Positions 24,788-32,908 of a DNA stretch of 64,000 nucleotides are shown here, piece by piece; position 1 is the first letter of the stretch; each line of letters begins with the position of its first letter. The DNA comes from an uncultured Ruminococcus sp. (GTDB lineage: Bacteria; Bacillota; Clostridia; Lachnospirales; Lachnospiraceae). The notes beneath the pieces were generated by a model. The model was not told the DNA's origin. It did not search any database and worked only from the letters and a program-made list of their open reading frames with translations. Location of the stretch: assembly GCA_900541505.1 (NCBI GenBank), contig UQKK01000006.1:62001-126000 (forward strand), in the 5' to 3' direction. Both the position numbers and the translations under genes were made by a program.

Positions 24788-26011
24788 TCAGCGGGAAAGG
24801 CGGTATCTGCGGATACCCCAGGCAGCCGCAAACAGCGCCAGAATCCATGCAAAAGTAATCAGTCCCGGTATCCATGCGCTCTCCCCGGTGACGACGTCCT
24901 GCAGGTATTCCATGAGAGCCCCGGTGGGGAGGAAAACCGCCGCTTTCTGTACCCCTTCCGGGAAAAAGGAGAGGGGATAAAAGCATCCGGAAATATATCC
25001 CAGACACAGGACACAGCTAAATATCAGGATGACGCCGCTTATCAGGCTCTTGACAACCTGGGACAAAAGATAGAGTATCCCCGCCGCCAGCGGGATGACA
25101 AGTCCGAAGGCGAAGAAGAGCCCTGTGTAGTCGAAAGCCCCAAAGTCAGAAAATTCAGGCAGGGTCAAATCCAGCGCTGCCGAGGCGACTCCCAGACTTA
25201 CAGCAGCCGTGATATAGCTCAACAGCAGCAGAAAACAGCACGCCCCGTATTCCGACAGGGTCTGCGAGAGCGCGCCCTGTCCCCGCACATGGAGCAGACG
25301 GCAGAGAGAATAGTCGCTCTGCACAAACAGGTGACAGCCCGGTATGCCGAGAAAGAGAAAGAACAAAAGGAATACCGAGCAGAAATAATAGCCCTGATAG
25401 GAAATCGCTGCGGTGGAGTCCGGCGTATCGATATCAAAGAGCTCTGCCCTTGGCAGAATGTAATTGAAATAACGCACATTGATATCGTAGATGCGGTCGT
25501 CCAGATTCTTTGTCGCGCCCTCCTGTTTGGAGAAACGCTGGAAAGCGTAGATGCCGGACTGCGTTTCCGTGAGCAGGGTGGACACTGCATCCGCCAGCTC
25601 CCTGGCAAGGAGTGTCCCGATGGTATACTGGGAGGTCCCGGTCACAAAGGTAACCTTGTCGTTGTCCCCGTACATGACAGACTGGATAAAGTCTTCCGGG
25701 ATGAGGAGATAACCTTGAATTTCCTGCCGTTCCAGAGCCTGGCGCGCTTCGTCCTCCTCCATATCCACCAGAGTACAGGTGAAGCGGGAGGAGTCCATCT
25801 CCTGCATGAGCGATACACCGATGCCGATGGTGGGGTCCTCGCTGTCCCCCACGAGGGCGAGTGTAATCTTCTGGCGCTGTTCATCGCCGGATGCGGACAT
25901 GGTCTGCACCCAGGAGAGAATCCCAAGAGCGCCTGCCAGAATCAGGGTGGTCGCCAGTATGGCGGGGAAAGCCTTCCACATTCGTTTTATATGAAGTAGG
26001 AAATATCTCAT
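24788..26011 (-). CDS. ABC-2 type transporter permease (first)
   Basis: 407 aa with the same architecture as its neighbour: an N-terminal helix (AILATTLILAGALGIL), a large extracytoplasmic domain, then about six helices (FLLFFLFLGIPG onward). It begins 9 bp after the ATPase gene, so the two are co-translated. Together they should form a heterodimeric exporter. A long frame on the opposite strand is a shadow of this gene. Confidence 0.82.
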   Translation of the reverse strand: MRYFLLHIKRMWKAFPAILATTLILAGALGILSWVQTMSASGDEQRQKITLALVGDSEDPTIGIGVSLMQEMDSSRFTCTLVDMEEDEARQALERQEIQGYLLIPEDFIQSVMYGDNDKVTFVTGTSQYTIGTLLARELADAVSTLLTETQSGIYAFQRFSKQEGATKNLDDRIYDINVRYFNYILPRAELFDIDTPDSTAAISYQGYYFCSVFLLFFLFLGIPGCHLFVQSDYSLCRLLHVRGQGALSQTLSEYGACCFLLLLSYITAAVSLGVASAALDLTLPEFSDFGAFDYTGLFFAFGLVIPLAAGILYLLSQVVKSLISGVILIFSCVLCLGYISGCFYPLSFFPEGVQKAAVFLPTGALMEYLQDVVTGESAWIPGLITFAWILALFAAAWGIRRYRLSR

Positions 26012-26020
26012 GTCCGCCTC

Positions 26021-26689
26021 CTATAGCCTGCCCGCCAGATGATGGTAGTTTCCGTCATATTCGTAGGGAATCAGCGTGCCGTGTTTTAAGATAAAGAGAG
26101 AATCACACAGAGGGAGCTCCTGGATATCATGAGTGGTGAGCAAAACGATGCCGCCCTGTGCCTTAAATTCTGTGAGGTAGTTGGCGATGCGTTCCTTGCA
26201 TATCAAATCGAGCGCAGCGGAGGGCTCATCCAGCAGGAGTATCTGCGGATGGTGCGCCACCGAGCAGCCGATGCTCAAGCGCTTCTTCATGCCGCCGGAC
26301 ATGCGGGAGACGCGGACCTTGAGAAAATCCGGGATTCCCAGCATAGCAAGGACGCCGTCCTCCAGTTCCTCCTTTATCTCTCTGCGGCTGTGATACCACA
26401 GACGCAGATTATCCATTGCGTTTAATTCCTCCAGAAGCGGGGTGCCCTGGGGCACATAGCCTACCGCCGCCGCATGGAGACGGCGGTTTTGGAACAAATC
26501 CTCACCGCGGTAAAAAAAGCTCCCCCCATCCATGGGCAGGGTGCCTGCTAAAATAGAGAGCATGGTGGATTTCCCGCAGCCGTTTTCGCCCAGGATACCC
26601 ACGCAGGTGCCCTCCTTTACATCCAGAGATATATTGTTCAGAATCTGCCGTTTGCCGTAATGCTTGGACAGATGTCGAATTTGTATCAT
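26021..26689 (-). CDS. ABC transporter ATP-binding protein
   Basis: 222 aa. Walker A is GENGCGKST (34-42), the signature is MSGGMKKRLSIG, Walker B is ILLLDEPSAALD, and the H-loop is LLTTHD. It heads the exporter operon. Motif order and length are those of stand-alone ABC-2 exporter ATPases. Confidence 0.92.
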   Translation of the reverse strand: MIQIRHLSKHYGKRQILNNISLDVKEGTCVGILGENGCGKSTMLSILAGTLPMDGGSFFYRGEDLFQNRRLHAAAVGYVPQGTPLLEELNAMDNLRLWYHSRREIKEELEDGVLAMLGIPDFLKVRVSRMSGGMKKRLSIGCSVAHHPQILLLDEPSAALDLICKERIANYLTEFKAQGGIVLLTTHDIQELPLCDSLFILKHGTLIPYEYDGNYHHLAGRL

Positions 26690-26840
26690 AGTGTGTTTAC
26701 TCCTGTTTTACATTAGGGTGCCCCTCTCCGGGCGGAAACATGTGCATAATTGCCCGGAGGACATTTGCTTTGCGCCGACCGGAGGGGAATAAAGAGCGCG
26801 CTGGGCGCAATTGAAAATGCCTGCTGATTAAGCTGCGCTC

Positions 26841-26870
26841 GGCGCGAGAGTCCCGCAGGCGGAACTCTCG
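26841..26870. repeat. GC-rich hairpin element (family member)
   Basis: GGCGCGAGAG starts a hairpin whose arms CGAGAGT and ACTCTCG continue inward with CCGC/GCGG after one mismatch. It lies just past the stop of the zinc-ribbon gene (minus strand), where it could act as a terminator, and resembles elements at 13118 and 56386. The surrounding 26690-26875 shows no gene. Confidence 0.5.
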
Positions 26871-26875
26871 ATTCA

Positions 26876-28576
26876 TCAGTACATTTCTTCGAGGAGCAGT
26901 GCGAGGAATGGATTTTCCTCAAAGCTTTCCAGCAGAGAGTATGGGTCCATGGAATCCTCGTAATCGCTCATATCGTCGTAATCTGTTACATCGTAAAGCT
27001 CGCCGTCGTCTGGAATTTCAGGTGTGTAACCGCTGTTCCATTTGATATCCAGATTCAGGGTTGCCAGTTCTACATCGTTGGCAACGATGGAGTAGGACTG
27101 TGTGGAGCTGTCTTCGCTGTCCTCGGAAGTAATTTTCACCCCATATCCGTCCATATCCGTACCGGAACCGCCCTTCACTGTGAAGGTACCGTTTAAATAG
27201 CCCTCTTCGGCTGCCTTGGTATCATAATCGCTGATTTCCAATTCGCCCATGACTTCATCGTAGCTTTCCAGAGTGAAGGTTCCGCTGGCGAGGTCGCCGT
27301 CCATGGTGCCGCTGCCGGAGAACTGCATAGCGCCGCTGTACTCGTCATCCGGGTCTCCAAGGGTCAGGAGCAATCCAAAGTCATCCTTATCCCGCGCAAG
27401 CTGATAGTTGAAGACTTCCATATCTTCGCCGTCCTCGGAAAGGGTCAGAGTCCGTCCGATAATCTCCCCATCAGAATTGACCCACACCTTCATCTCTGCG
27501 GAACAGGATTCAAAGTAGGATTCCTCCCCCATGGCTTCAAGCTCATAGTCTAATTGTGCCAAAAATTCGTCATAAAAATCCTCACCGCTGTCGTAATCGC
27601 TGTAAGTATAGCCATCGGTCATAATCGCGACATCGCCGAACCAGACGATATATTCCTTCAGGTTTTCGTCATCTTTCATTGCCTCCATGAGACCGGTGAA
27701 CAAATCCTGGAGCTGCTCCTCTTCCATTGTGACGGTCAGAAGGACAGCATCCTGGTCTACACCCTCCACGGAGAGTTCGTCATCCTCGCGCTCCACATCC
27801 TCCACACTGTCCAGAGCTGTGTTGGTGTAAAGGGTGAGCATATCGGAGAAATTAGTCATATCCGGTATGTCTGATATCGCGGACAGAGTACCGGGGGACA
27901 TCCCTGAGAGCTCATCGGAAGTCAAATCCATCCAGAGACAGTCGGGGGATACTTCCGGTATCTGGATATACAGTTCGTCATTGTCCATATCTACCACAGC
28001 GTTGGCGCTCAAAATACGGTCCCCGTAAGAGTACAGACCGACTTCAGCGCCGGAGAGCTCGTCGCTCTGTCCGTATTCCATCTTGATTTCCAAATCATTT
28101 AATGCCTCAAACGCCTCACTGTCAGCGCCGGATAATCCCATCATGGAGACAGCGGCGCCTCCCAGGGAAACATTCATGGTAATCTCCGCGGAGTCGCTCT
28201 GACGTGCCCCTGCCTTCTCAATGGAAGCGGCAGCTTTTTCCACCGCTTTTTGCTCCACGGATTTATAGTAATCTGTGGGGTCGGTGAACTTGGATTTGAA
28301 AAGGTTCGACCGTGTCATGGCAAATGCCCCCACGGATACGATGACAACTGCCCCCGCTACAGCAACGGGGATGATGATTTTCTTTTTGCTCTTTTTCGGT
28401 CTGCGGGGAGCGGGACCTCCCTGCATATGCGAACGGTGATTGGCGCCTTGCTGTGCAGTCCCGTTCTGCTGTGCCTGCGCGCCGTTTCGCTGGGCGGAAC
28501 TGCCGACTGCCTTACCGCAGCGCGGGCAGAATTTTGCTCCGTCTTTTATTTCTGTGCCACAATTTCTGCAAAACAT
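26876..28576 (-). CDS. Zinc-ribbon membrane-anchored protein, function unknown
   Basis: 566 aa. The N-terminus is a zinc ribbon (CRNCGTEIKDGAKFCPRCG, four Cys in residues 3-21), then a Gln/Gly-rich linker, a basic stretch (PRRPKKSKKKIII) and one membrane helix (~72-88). The remaining ~470 residues are acidic, rich in Asp, Glu and Ser, and predicted to be outside the membrane with many beta strands. It resembles large zinc-ribbon proteins of Lachnospiraceae with no assigned role. Divergent from the LysM operon, with its own promoter and GAGGAGGG ribosome site. Confidence 0.75.
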   Translation of the reverse strand: MFCRNCGTEIKDGAKFCPRCGKAVGSSAQRNGAQAQQNGTAQQGANHRSHMQGGPAPRRPKKSKKKIIIPVAVAGAVVIVSVGAFAMTRSNLFKSKFTDPTDYYKSVEQKAVEKAAASIEKAGARQSDSAEITMNVSLGGAAVSMMGLSGADSEAFEALNDLEIKMEYGQSDELSGAEVGLYSYGDRILSANAVVDMDNDELYIQIPEVSPDCLWMDLTSDELSGMSPGTLSAISDIPDMTNFSDMLTLYTNTALDSVEDVEREDDELSVEGVDQDAVLLTVTMEEEQLQDLFTGLMEAMKDDENLKEYIVWFGDVAIMTDGYTYSDYDSGEDFYDEFLAQLDYELEAMGEESYFESCSAEMKVWVNSDGEIIGRTLTLSEDGEDMEVFNYQLARDKDDFGLLLTLGDPDDEYSGAMQFSGSGTMDGDLASGTFTLESYDEVMGELEISDYDTKAAEEGYLNGTFTVKGGSGTDMDGYGVKITSEDSEDSSTQSYSIVANDVELATLNLDIKWNSGYTPEIPDDGELYDVTDYDDMSDYEDSMDPYSLLESFEENPFLALLLEEMY

Positions 28577-28653
28577 CTTTTTCCCTCCTCATAGTTTCAC
28601 TTTTTTAAACCGCATGATACTGCATATTTATGCGGAAATAAAGACTTTTATCT

Positions 28654-28682
28654 ATTATATAATAAAAAAAATACGGAGACAA
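28654..28682 (-). promoter_or_regulatory. Promoter of zinc-ribbon gene
   Basis: On the minus strand TTGTCT (28682-28677), 17 nt, then perfect TATAAT (28659-28654). Confidence 0.7.
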
Positions 28683-28786
28683 GAAAGAAGGAGACTTATT
28701 TTGTCGAACTTATCTGACAGCAACTGCTAAAATCAACCTCTTTTTGTGTGCTATGCTAAGAAAAAATTTAAGCAGAGGTGAGTATA

Positions 28787-30010
28787 ATGGAGAGACAGAT
28801 TCCAAAGAATGTGCGTCAGATTGGGAATGTCAGCGACAGTCCGAAGATTTATGTGGAGGATTATGTAGATACATTTTTTACGCAGTTATGCGACAAGGCG
28901 GGGGACGAGCCTATCGGCGCGTTTCTCATAGGCGATATCCAGAAGACGGAAGAGGAGGAATATGTATACATATACGGCGCAGTGCGTATGCACGATTTAA
29001 AGACATCTGGTAAAGATTATGTGATTGACGAGGAGACATGGAAACGGGCGTATGAGGACTGCAAGCAGTATTTTGAGGACGGGGAGATGCTGGGCTGGTT
29101 TGTAGCACAGGCGGGCGTTCCCCTGACGCCGGAACACAGCACCATCAAGCTGCATAAAAAGTCCTTTCCCAAGAAGAATACCGTCTTTATCATGAAAGAC
29201 CCGGTGGAGAAAGAGGAAGTCTATTTTGTACATAAATTGAATGACTTGATGGAAATAGGCGGACATTATACGTATTACGAGAAAAACCCGTGCATGCAGA
29301 ATTATATGATTTCTGCAAGAAAGAAAAATGGGGTGTGTGCCTCGGAAACTTTTGAAGATAGAGCTGCAAAGGACTTTCGTAGTCTGGTTAGAAGCAGGGA
29401 AGAAAGACAGCAGCAGAAAAAGACAAATCGTTTGATTTACGCATTCAGTGCCTGCCTGGTGCTGGTGGTCATTGTCATGGGGGTGACGATGGTCAATAAT
29501 TTCGATAAAATGAAATCAGTACAGACGACCCTCAACAGCCTGGCAGATTCTTCTTCCGATTCAAATGAGGTGGAAGCGCAGGAGACCAGCGGCAGCGTGA
29601 CTGCGGTCACGGGGGAGGAAGCGCAGGCGGCAGGCGGAGAGGATTCCGATACAAAAGGTGGACAGGCTGCCGGTGATGAACAGGACGGACAAACCGACAG
29701 TACAGACGGACAGAGCGCGGATGACGGCAGCGCAGACGGACAGAGCGCAGACAGCAGTGCAAACGGGACAAGCACAGGAGAGGATGGACAGGCTGTCAGC
29801 GCAAAATCCGAGGCTTCAGGCGGACAGCTGGACATTGCGGACGGTGAGAACGGGAGCGATGGAGTCTATGTGGTGGAGGAAGGCGACACGCTGGCAATCA
29901 TCAGCAAAAAGATGTACGGCGATGTTTCACATGTGGAGGCAATTTGCAAAATGAATGGCATCGATGACGGAAATCTTATCTATGTGGGACAAAAATTGCT
30001 ATTGCCTTAA
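28787..30010 (+). CDS. LysM protein with MPN/JAB-like N-domain
   Basis: 407 aa; start at the ATG at 28787 behind AGAGGTG. Residues ~20-190 resemble an MPN (Mov34/JAB) fold: IGAFLIGDI, then MLGWFVAQAGVPLTPEH where active enzymes read GWYHSHPG, then NTVFIMKDPV like the VDP strand. The JAMM zinc-ligand histidines are absent, so a catalytically dead domain is suggested. A membrane helix (~223-243) leads to a ~110-residue Asp/Gly/Ser/Gln-rich linker and a C-terminal LysM domain (YVVEEGDTLAIISKKMYG) outside the membrane that should bind peptidoglycan. First gene of a three-gene run. Confidence 0.75.
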   Translation: MERQIPKNVRQIGNVSDSPKIYVEDYVDTFFTQLCDKAGDEPIGAFLIGDIQKTEEEEYVYIYGAVRMHDLKTSGKDYVIDEETWKRAYEDCKQYFEDGEMLGWFVAQAGVPLTPEHSTIKLHKKSFPKKNTVFIMKDPVEKEEVYFVHKLNDLMEIGGHYTYYEKNPCMQNYMISARKKNGVCASETFEDRAAKDFRSLVRSREERQQQKKTNRLIYAFSACLVLVVIVMGVTMVNNFDKMKSVQTTLNSLADSSSDSNEVEAQETSGSVTAVTGEEAQAAGGEDSDTKGGQAAGDEQDGQTDSTDGQSADDGSADGQSADSSANGTSTGEDGQAVSAKSEASGGQLDIADGENGSDGVYVVEEGDTLAIISKKMYGDVSHVEAICKMNGIDDGNLIYVGQKLLLP

Positions 30011-30143
30011 AATAATGGTATAATGGCGGCGTAAGATGTGAAACCCGCTGCAAAGGATGTCAGGCAGAGAGCGGACACCGCCCGAAAACAGGGCGCGGGA
30101 GGATAGACATAAACAGGAAAGACAGACAATCAAGGGGAGTTCT

Positions 30144-31337
30144 ATGACGCAAAAGAAAAAGCCGTATCTTAAACTGGCGAATCCTCCGGAGCCGGAGGAG
30201 ATAAAAAAGAAGGCGAGGAAGCGACGCCTGGAGAAGTTAAGGAAAATCGTGGTGGTAATCGGGCTGCTGGTACTCGCTGCGGTGGGAACTTATCTGCTTC
30301 TTAAAAATAAGAGTTACGGGACAGCGCGGACAGCGGCTGAATATACACAGGAAACTTCAGACAGCAACCATTACGCGGGATTTTCCAAAGGAATCATCCG
30401 CTATAACAAAGACGGAGTCGTCTATTTGAATTATAAGAATGAAGAGCAATGGATTCAGCCTGCCCAGGTGCAGAACCCGTCTATAGAAATGAGCGAAGAT
30501 GCGTTTGCCGTGGCGGATATCGGCGGCAATACCATCCTTGTATTTACAGACCAGGGACTAAAAGGCGAGATTCAGACCAATCTGCCAATCGAGCAGATTA
30601 CGGTATCGAACCAGGGAATTGTGGGAGCACTCTTAAAAAATGAAAATACACCCATGATTATGGCATATGACGCTACCGGAAATATTCTTGTAGAGCATCA
30701 GGTGACTGCCGGAAACAGCGGATATCCCACCGCCCTGGAAATTTCCGGTGACGGGACGCTGCTGGCAGTATCCTACTTGTCGGTGAGCGGGACGGGCTTG
30801 AAGTCCAGTGTCGTTTATTATAATTTCTCGGAGACGGGAAAGAGCAAGGTCGATAACGAGGTCAGCAGAGAGGAATATGCAGATTCGGTGGTGGCGGATA
30901 TTTTCTTCATGGGAGGAGAACGGTCTGTGGCTGTGGGGGATCATTCCTTTGTCCTCTACGAAGGCAGCGATGTCCCGAAGAAATTAAAAGAAGTGGAGAT
31001 AAACCAGGAGATAAAGAGCGTATTCCACACGGATAAATATATTGGCTTTGTGCTGCTCAACAACGAAAAATCCGGCTATGAAGTGCGGCTCTATGACCGG
31101 TCGGGAAAGCAGACCATGAACCGGGCAATCAGCGGGGAGTACAGCAATGTCAGTATGGAGGATGATGAAATTATTCTCTTTGAAGGTTCGGGATGCTGTA
31201 TCCTGACAGACACGGGAATCCTGAAATTCCAGGGCGATTTAAAGACAGAGGCGCTGGAGATTACCCGCGCGAGGGGACTGAACAGATACTATGTGATGAG
31301 CGCGAACGGACTGCGCGTAATTTACCTTACAAAATAG
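30144..31337 (+). CDS. DUF5711-family membrane-anchored protein
   Basis: 397 aa starting at the ATG behind AAGGGGAG; a longer frame upstream lacks a ribosome site. A basic N-terminus and single helix (~33-51, IVVVIGLLVLAAVGTYLLL) anchor a large extracytoplasmic domain with repeated beta strands resembling a WD/propeller-like fold. It lies between a LysM protein and a CvpA-like protein, an order I recall from other Lachnospiraceae. Role unknown, probably at the envelope. Confidence 0.72.
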   Translation: MTQKKKPYLKLANPPEPEEIKKKARKRRLEKLRKIVVVIGLLVLAAVGTYLLLKNKSYGTARTAAEYTQETSDSNHYAGFSKGIIRYNKDGVVYLNYKNEEQWIQPAQVQNPSIEMSEDAFAVADIGGNTILVFTDQGLKGEIQTNLPIEQITVSNQGIVGALLKNENTPMIMAYDATGNILVEHQVTAGNSGYPTALEISGDGTLLAVSYLSVSGTGLKSSVVYYNFSETGKSKVDNEVSREEYADSVVADIFFMGGERSVAVGDHSFVLYEGSDVPKKLKEVEINQEIKSVFHTDKYIGFVLLNNEKSGYEVRLYDRSGKQTMNRAISGEYSNVSMEDDEIILFEGSGCCILTDTGILKFQGDLKTEALEITRARGLNRYYVMSANGLRVIYLTK

Positions 31338-31345
31338 GAGAAGAT

Positions 31346-32164
31346 ATGGATAATTGGCTGTTAATCATTGTAGGCGTTATATTTCTGGTAAGTATGGTAG
31401 TGGGAGGAATCCGTGGATTTTTCAAAATCGGACTGTCCCTTTTGTCCACTGCCCTGACAATCGTACTTGTTTTATTTCTTTCACCGTTTGTGGCGGACGC
31501 GCTGCAGAACCATACCCCGGTGAATGATGTCATCGAGAAAAAAGTAGTGGAGGCGTTCATGCCGGAGATTTCCACAGAGGAATTGGGCAGTATGGATTTG
31601 AGCGGCACAGCTCTGGGAGAACTGAGCCCGGACGAGATTGCATCGCTCAATGAGGCGGATTGGGACATGCTGGGAATCACGCCGCAGGACATATTGAGTG
31701 TGATGGGTGAGATACCAAAGGATGTGCAGATAAAGGAAATCGAGAGCGCACCCCTCCCGACATTTCTGAAAAACGCGTTGATGGAGAACAACAACGCGAC
31801 CATCTATGACGAGCTGGGAGTCCAGACATTCCCGGAATATGTCGCATCTTATATTGCGAGACTGGCAATACGGGTCATTTCATTTTTGGTGACCTTCCTT
31901 TTGGCTATCATCATCGTGAAGGCGCTGATGGTTGCTGTAAATATCATCGGAGAACTCCCGGTGATTGGATTCTTCAATCATTTGGGAGGCGCTGTGCTGG
32001 GAATTTTTATCGCCCTTGTCATTGTATGGCTGGGCTTTTTGGTCGTGACTGTCTGCTATTCCACCAAAGCGGGGACGGCGTGCTTTGACATGATTGAGAA
32101 GAGCCAGATACTGACTTTACTGTATGAGAAGAATCCGCTGCTGTATAAACTGATGTCGTTTTAG
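31346..32164 (+). CDS. CvpA family membrane protein
   Basis: 272 aa, starting 8 bp after the upstream stop behind AGGAG. Helices at ~5-22 and 27-47, a soluble insert of ~100 residues, then helices at ~178-200 and ~215-245. VVGGIRGFFKIG is the typical CvpA opening. The family is linked to colicin V production and envelope homeostasis, mechanism unclear. The insert makes it longer than the ~160-aa E. coli protein. Confidence 0.8.
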   Translation: MDNWLLIIVGVIFLVSMVVGGIRGFFKIGLSLLSTALTIVLVLFLSPFVADALQNHTPVNDVIEKKVVEAFMPEISTEELGSMDLSGTALGELSPDEIASLNEADWDMLGITPQDILSVMGEIPKDVQIKEIESAPLPTFLKNALMENNNATIYDELGVQTFPEYVASYIARLAIRVISFLVTFLLAIIIVKALMVAVNIIGELPVIGFFNHLGGAVLGIFIALVIVWLGFLVVTVCYSTKAGTACFDMIEKSQILTLLYEKNPLLYKLMSF

Positions 32165-32199
32165 AGATTTAGGTATATCATGGAACAAATGGCATATAC

Positions 32200-32228
32200 T
32201 TGACTGTGCCGGGACTCTATGCTATAGT
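32200..32228 (+). promoter_or_regulatory. Promoter of antitoxin-type small RNA
   Basis: TTGACT (32200-32205), 17 nt, TATAGT (32223-32228). No gene follows; the transcript would end in the hairpin at 32270-32302. Confidence 0.7.
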
Positions 32229-32234
32229 ACAGAT

Positions 32235-32305
32235 AGGCAAAATGTTATGAGTAGTCCGTAAGGGCAACAAAATAGCCACGAGTTCGCACCTCGTGGCTAT
32301 TTCTA
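32235..32305 (+). ncRNA. Putative RNAII-like antitoxin RNA
   Basis: About 70 nt between a clear promoter and a bidirectional terminator. Positions 32239-32262 repeat, in the same orientation, the + strand at 32415-32439, which encodes the translation-initiation region of the convergent toxin RNA. The RNA could thus pair with that region in trans, as in the Enterococcus par/Fst system. Confidence 0.6.
32270..32302. terminator. Shared bidirectional terminator of type I TA locus
   Basis: AAATAGCCACGAG pairs perfectly with CTCGTGGCTATTT around a 7-nt loop, with T-rich sequence on both sides. It serves the + small RNA and the - toxin RNA. Confidence 0.8.
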
Positions 32306-32349
32306 TTCCGTTTTGGCAAAGGCGGCTTAAACCTTAGGCTGGTTGCCGG

Positions 32350-32436
32350 TTATTCATCTCTGTCCAGCCATTTACAGATGAGGTGGCAAACGACACCTGC
32401 CATAACAGAGAGAAAAAATGTTATAAGTATTTCCGT
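32350..32436 (-). pseudogene. Fst-like type I toxin peptide, start codon uncertain
   Basis: 28 codons encode a hydrophobic helix (ILITFFLSVMAGVVCHLI) and then CKWLDRDE, the WLD-plus-charged tail of Fst/Ldr-type toxins. GGAGGG lies at the right distance, but the frame has no ATG, GTG or TTG: the first codons are CTT and ACG after a stop. Either ACG is used or the start has been mutated, possibly by a small indel, since a TTG in another frame follows the ribosome site. A minus-strand promoter (TTGTTG, 17 nt, TACAAT) lies upstream near 32484-32512. Confidence 0.5.
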
Positions 32437-32439
32437 AAG
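32415..32439. repeat. Direct repeat copy at toxin start
   Basis: AAAATGTTAT(A/G)AGTA followed by CCGTAAG is shared with 32239-32262, the partner inside the small RNA. The copies differ at a few positions. Confidence 0.65.
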
Positions 32440-32548
32440 TCAACCCTCCCTTCCGTGCCGGTCTGGGGGTGGCAACATAATCATTGTAACAGATGAGGCA
32501 AAAATCAACAATCGAAACCATGTATTTTGCAGATTTCAAAATACAGTA

Positions 32549-32578
32549 TTGACAAACCTCCATAGAGTATGGTATTCT
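32549..32578 (+). promoter_or_regulatory. Promoter of tRNA-Ala
   Basis: TTGACA (32549-32554), 18 nt, TATTCT (32573-32578), about 25 bp before the tRNA. Confidence 0.6.
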
Positions 32579-32602
32579 ATCAAAGTTGTAAAAAGCATTT
32601 AT

Positions 32603-32675
32603 GGGGGATTAGCTCAGTTGGGAGAGCGCCTGCCTTGCAAGCAGGAGGTCACGAGTTCGACTCTCGTATTCTCCA
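32603..32675 (+). tRNA. tRNA-Ala (anticodon TGC)
   Basis: 73 nt with a full cloverleaf: acceptor GGGGGAT/ATTCTCC with two G-T pairs, D-arm AGCTCAGTTGGGAGAGC, anticodon arm CTGCCTTGCAAGCAG with TGC, and T-arm ending GTTCGACTC. The 3' CCA is not encoded. It stands alone rather than in an rRNA operon. Confidence 0.95.
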
Positions 32676-32684
32676 CTGATAAAG

Positions 32685-32719
32685 AAAAATCCGAGCTCAG
32701 AGATGAGTTCGGATTTTTT
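32685..32719 (+). terminator. tRNA terminator
   Basis: AAAATCCGAGCTC pairs with GAGTTCGGATTTT, followed by a T-run. Confidence 0.8.
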
Positions 32720-32720
32720 A

Positions 32721-32749
32721 TTGCGCAGGAAACTCTGTTTCCTGCGCAA
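32721..32749. terminator. Second hairpin after tRNA
   Basis: TTGCGCAGGAAA pairs perfectly with TTTCCTGCGCAA around a 5-nt loop. It may act as a backup terminator. Confidence 0.5.
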
Positions 32750-32827
32750 TAAAACCTTCCGAGCTGGACTGCAGCCATTTATGGCGGAAAATTACATAAT
32801 CACGAAAATGTGTAAAATAATGGCTGG

Positions 32828-32880
32828 AAAAATCTTGAATACGTGATAATATATAGGTATAAAAATCTTGAAAACGTGAT
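32828..32880. repeat. 20-bp direct repeats before AAA gene
   Basis: AAAAATCTTGAATACGTGAT at 32828-32847 recurs at 32861-32880 with one difference, 33 bp apart, just upstream of the DUF4143 ATPase start. Confidence 0.6.
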
Positions 32881-32908
32881 TTGGGCACGGGAAAAGAGGT
32901 TTGTATCT

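Noticed and set aside
24755..25999. A 414-codon plus-strand frame
   Set aside because: It lies opposite the ABC permease gene, whose helices and operon context are clear.
32372..32563. A 63-codon minus-strand frame over the Fst-like locus
   Set aside because: It starts upstream of the likely toxin promoter and reads a non-hydrophobic frame; the hydrophobic frame and the convergent small RNA explain the region better.
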